Below, piece by piece: positions 59,155-61,462 of a stretch of 61,462 bases of DNA. The translations under genes were made by a program, and so were the position numbers. Position 1 is the first letter of the stretch, and each line of letters begins with the position of its first letter. The stretch is taken from assembly GCF_018373335.1 (NCBI RefSeq), contig NZ_JAHAHH010000001.1:1-61462 (forward strand), given 5' to 3'. The notes below the pieces were generated by a model. That model saw only the letters and a program-made list of their open reading frames with translations, searched no databases and was not told where the DNA came from. This DNA comes from Negativicoccus succinicivorans. GTDB taxonomy: Bacteria > Bacillota > Negativicutes > Veillonellales > Negativicoccaceae.

Positions 59155-60357
59155 GTGTATCTTCTGCGCAATAAAGACAAAAATCTTTTAACCTTTCAAA
59201 TCATCAAAAAAGAAACGGAAGACGCGTCTCCGGCAACAACGACGTCGCAAGTTGGCGTCGCGTATCAAGTCCGCATCGATTCGCTATGTGAAGATGTCGC
59301 GCGACTGCCGCTGCCAATGCAGGGGGAAACCGTCGGCGCGGAAGAATTGGATCAACGCTTAGAAAACTGGCTCAAATCAAGAAAAGCGCCGGAGAGCAGA
59401 GCGTTCGCGGATTGTCTCATGAAGGCGATTGACTCCGGCGCGAATCCGTTTGCGTATATCGATGTTACTTACGGACTTTCGCTTAACGATTCGTTTTGGG
59501 TTTGTCCGGTAAGGGAACGCGATGTATCCTGGGATGCGGTCAATGCATATCAAAACGCATTTGACGACCGAGTCGCGCGGCTCGCGTTTACCGGCGTCGG
59601 CGGTCGGATTGACGGCGTGACGACGACGCCGGAATTTACGACAGGCGGCGCATTGCGGAAATGTTGGCAACGGGAAAATAAGCGGATCTATTTATATAAA
59701 GGCGGCACTGAACGCTTCGCGAATGGCGGGCTGGAGCCGTACATGGAAACATTCGCGGCGGAAATCGCCACGGCGATGAATTTGAGCCATGTTCCCTACG
59801 AACTGACGGAACTTTATGGCGTTTCCGTCAGCAAATGCCCGCTTTTTACGGATGAAAACACCGGCTTTGTTTCGATGTATGATGCGCTGGGCACGGAATA
59901 TTTTCAAACCCGTTCGCTAAATGATCCGCGAACATGGGAAACCATCGGCGAAAGATACGGCATGGCGCAGTGGGAAGATATGCTTTTGTTTGACGCGGTG
60001 ATCGCCAATGAAGATCGACACTTAGGCAACTTCGGATTTTTGCTGGACACCAATAGTAATTGCCTGAAAGGTCCCGCGCCGCTCTTTGACCACGGGAACG
60101 CTCTCTTTTTCAACGCCACCGATGAGGAATTTGCCGATATTTTTGAATATGCGCCGACCCGTCGCAGTTGTATCGGATTGCCGTTTGAAGAACAAGCGAA
60201 CCTTTTTTTGCGCCGTCGTCATTTGTCCGGCTTACAAAAGTTGGCAAAACTGACACTGCCGCGGTATAAAGATCCGCATATCGATTTCATCGCGACGCAA
60301 TTAGAAAAGTATCTGCATCGTATATCCGAGAAGTTGGTTCGGTTGTATAAAGAATAA
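59155..60357 (+). CDS. HipA-like kinase K4
   Basis: A 400-residue homologue of K1 with a GTG start after GGAGGCGG. Its N-terminal 150 residues share landmarks with K1 (LNDSFWVCP and WDAVNAYQNAF). The kinase core has RIYLYKGG (Lys182), NEDRHLGNFGF (Asp287) and the metal Asp in PAPLFDHGNAL (Asp312). It lacks the small C-terminal domain of K1 and has no intact small gene in front of it; the space upstream holds the kinase relic. GC content is higher than that of its neighbours. Confidence 0.82.
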   Translation: MYLLRNKDKNLLTFQIIKKETEDASPATTTSQVGVAYQVRIDSLCEDVARLPLPMQGETVGAEELDQRLENWLKSRKAPESRAFADCLMKAIDSGANPFAYIDVTYGLSLNDSFWVCPVRERDVSWDAVNAYQNAFDDRVARLAFTGVGGRIDGVTTTPEFTTGGALRKCWQRENKRIYLYKGGTERFANGGLEPYMETFAAEIATAMNLSHVPYELTELYGVSVSKCPLFTDENTGFVSMYDALGTEYFQTRSLNDPRTWETIGERYGMAQWEDMLLFDAVIANEDRHLGNFGFLLDTNSNCLKGPAPLFDHGNALFFNATDEEFADIFEYAPTRRSCIGLPFEEQANLFLRRRHLSGLQKLAKLTLPRYKDPHIDFIATQLEKYLHRISEKLVRLYKE

Positions 60358-60477
60358 CGGCAGACCTCGCGGGAGGTCGATGCTCGTATTAGCTGAGAGT
60401 AACTTGACCGTTAGCGATTTCGTGCTAAAATAAAGATGCAGGAGCACCATAAAACCAACAAAAGGAAATGAAAAGAG

Positions 60478-60543
60478 ATGGCGGCTACCATCCCTTTTCT
60501 CTTGCTTATTTATTTCGCCTTTCTAGCAGCCAGTGCAGTATGA
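60478..60543 (+). CDS. Possible tiny hydrophobic peptide (21 aa)
   Basis: An ATG at 60478, after AAAGGAAATGAAAAG, opens a 21-residue, uncharged hydrophobic peptide (MAATIPFLLLIYFAFLAAS and two more). A hairpin GGCGCGA/TCGCGCC (60555-60574) and a strong terminator follow. This layout resembles type I toxin genes, but the peptide lacks their usual charged tail and I cannot see the antisense promoter. Confidence 0.35.
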   Translation: MAATIPFLLLIYFAFLAASAV

Positions 60544-60597
60544 TTGCCAGAGAGGGCGCGAGCAAGGTCGCGCCTGCAAGAAAATCTACGGAGCAGC

Positions 60598-60627
60598 AAA
60601 AAGGACGGGAAAACTCCCGTCCTTTTT
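60598..60627. terminator. Bidirectional terminator
   Basis: AAAAAGGACGGGA / TCCCGTCCTTTTT around AAAC. It can end both the tiny-peptide transcript and, less likely, a minus-strand transcript. Confidence 0.85.
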
Positions 60628-60733
60628 GCTTACATATTTTATTATTAATAATGATGCTTTCCGAACCTACAGGATTATATTTTTACGCGTTACAGAGCAT
60701 GGCACGGATTTTATCGGGAACTTGATTTCCGAC

Positions 60734-61462
60734 TTACTTTTCTAAAAAGGAACGTATCTCCGTGACGGTTGCTTCATTAATTTCGGAAACGTCTTTTTGT
60801 TGTTCCGCATCCAGCATCTCGCGAATAAATGCTTGCTGTTGATGCAAATCTCGCGTTTCCGTTTCCGTTAACGGTCGTGACCATTCGTGATCAATAGCGG
60901 CCGTGATTTCATCCGGATTGTTTTGGGAACGGAAAAGTTCTCCGGCGCGGTTGCATACGACGATTTCGTTGAAACATTTCGTGTCCGCCAGATAAATAAG
61001 ATTTTCTTTTAACTGCGAAACCACTAAATCATGGTGCTTTTTATCCACGGTGCGGGCATTGTCTTGCTGCAATCCTTGAAACAGTCTTGTCATGGTACCG
61101 GTGAAGCTGACTTCCGGCTTCATCGCCATGACATACAGATCGACTTCATATCTGTTCGCGCGCAAGCGGTTCGCGGTTCGTTCGGGCACTTCCGTTGTCC
61201 GCAGCGTTCCCTCAATCAGCAAGTTGTATTTTTCTTTTGCCAGCCGCTCAATTAATGCTTCCGTGATCGCGCCCGACCATTGGGCGGTGTGTTTCGGGTG
61301 ATCCGATCCGTATTCTCTTTGAATTTCCGTGTAATGCGGATGCGAATCGCGAAACTCGTCGGTATTCAGAAATATAAAGTTATTATCTTTACGATTGACG
61401 AGTTTCACAATGCTGCTTTTGCCGCTCCCGGGTTGCCCGCCGGTGAGAATGGCGCGCGGGTT
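60734..61462 (-). CDS. Zeta-toxin-family kinase (5' end cut by window edge)
   Basis: About 242 residues are visible; the start lies beyond the window. The first visible codons give ILTGGQPGSGKSSIV, a Walker A motif, followed by FLNTDEFRDSHPHY, the zeta-toxin substrate site with the catalytic Asp, and later IEGTLRTTEVPE. Zeta/PezT toxins phosphorylate UDP-N-acetylglucosamine and block cell-wall synthesis. Its antitoxin (epsilon-like or other) would be expected upstream, outside the window. Confidence 0.87.
   Translation of the reverse strand, partial: NPRAILTGGQPGSGKSSIVKLVNRKDNNFIFLNTDEFRDSHPHYTEIQREYGSDHPKHTAQWSGAITEALIERLAKEKYNLLIEGTLRTTEVPERTANRLRANRYEVDLYVMAMKPEVSFTGTMTRLFQGLQQDNARTVDKKHHDLVVSQLKENLIYLADTKCFNEIVVCNRAGELFRSQNNPDEITAAIDHEWSRPLTETETRDLHQQQAFIREMLDAEQQKDVSEINEATVTEIRSFLEK

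Overview
The window looks like the chromosomal replication-origin region of a diderm Firmicute, most likely a Negativicutes member (Veillonella/Megasphaera/Dialister-like); the genus cannot be fixed from the sequence alone. The Firmicute signal is the gene order parB-parA ... rsmG-mnmG-mnmE-jag-yidC-yidD-rnpA-rpmH on the minus strand, then dnaA-dnaN-yaaA-recF-DUF721-gyrB on the plus strand, plus a ytfI/ytfJ pair and a 44-residue L34. The outer-membrane signal is an OmpH/Skp-like periplasmic chaperone and an RND efflux pump with its lipoprotein adaptor.

Layout. (1) 0-3.8 kb: two tandem branched-chain-amino-acid-type binding lipoproteins (the first cut by the window edge) and an M23 peptidase. 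(2) 3.8-13.5 kb, all minus: chromosome partition genes with two parS sites, an inserted PPK2 polyphosphate kinase, the tRNA-modification genes, and the membrane-insertase/RNase P/L34 cluster. (3) 13.6-22.2 kb, all plus: brnQ (unusually placed between rpmH and dnaA), then the replication genes, with DnaA boxes on both sides of dnaA. The strand switch at about 13.5 kb marks the probable origin. (4) 22.5-36.9 kb: an amino acid permease, an RND pump, a cation/proton antiporter preceded by a clear fluoride riboswitch, a CorC-type protein, a strongly charge-segregated disordered protein, DNA polymerase IV, an M20 tripeptidase, and azlCD. An 0.8 kb gap at 35.1-35.9 kb holds a dense cluster of perfect DnaA boxes about 19 kb from dnaA. 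(5) 36.9-49.7 kb: a KimA-type potassium importer behind a c-di-AMP riboswitch, a WYL regulator, a corrinoid adenosyltransferase, ytfI/ytfJ, ompH, panD-panC with a coupled BASS transporter, an MFS permease, and gyrA. GyrA carries Leu at the position equivalent to E. coli Ser83.

(6) 49.7-61.5 kb is an accessory island of lower GC content. It has a ribbon-helix-helix gene plus HipA, an AbiEii-like protein with an eroded catalytic motif, a Fic protein, an MNT nucleotidyltransferase and a zeta toxin. Between these sits a tandem array of four further HipA/CtkA-like kinases. These kinases alternate with four small helical proteins that appear to belong to one family: P-x2-L near the N terminus and I-[S/T]-x-[E/D]...[K/R]-Y near the C terminus. 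Two small-gene/kinase pairs overlap by exactly 20 nt, and a third copy of the small domain is fused to the C terminus of one kinase. At least three decayed fragments lie between the intact genes: a Fic motif, a small-domain tail and a kinase metal-binding loop. I consider this kinase/small-partner array the best candidate for an undescribed system in the window, possibly kinase toxin plus antitoxin or adaptor.

I saw no tRNA, rRNA, CRISPR array or intact insertion sequence.
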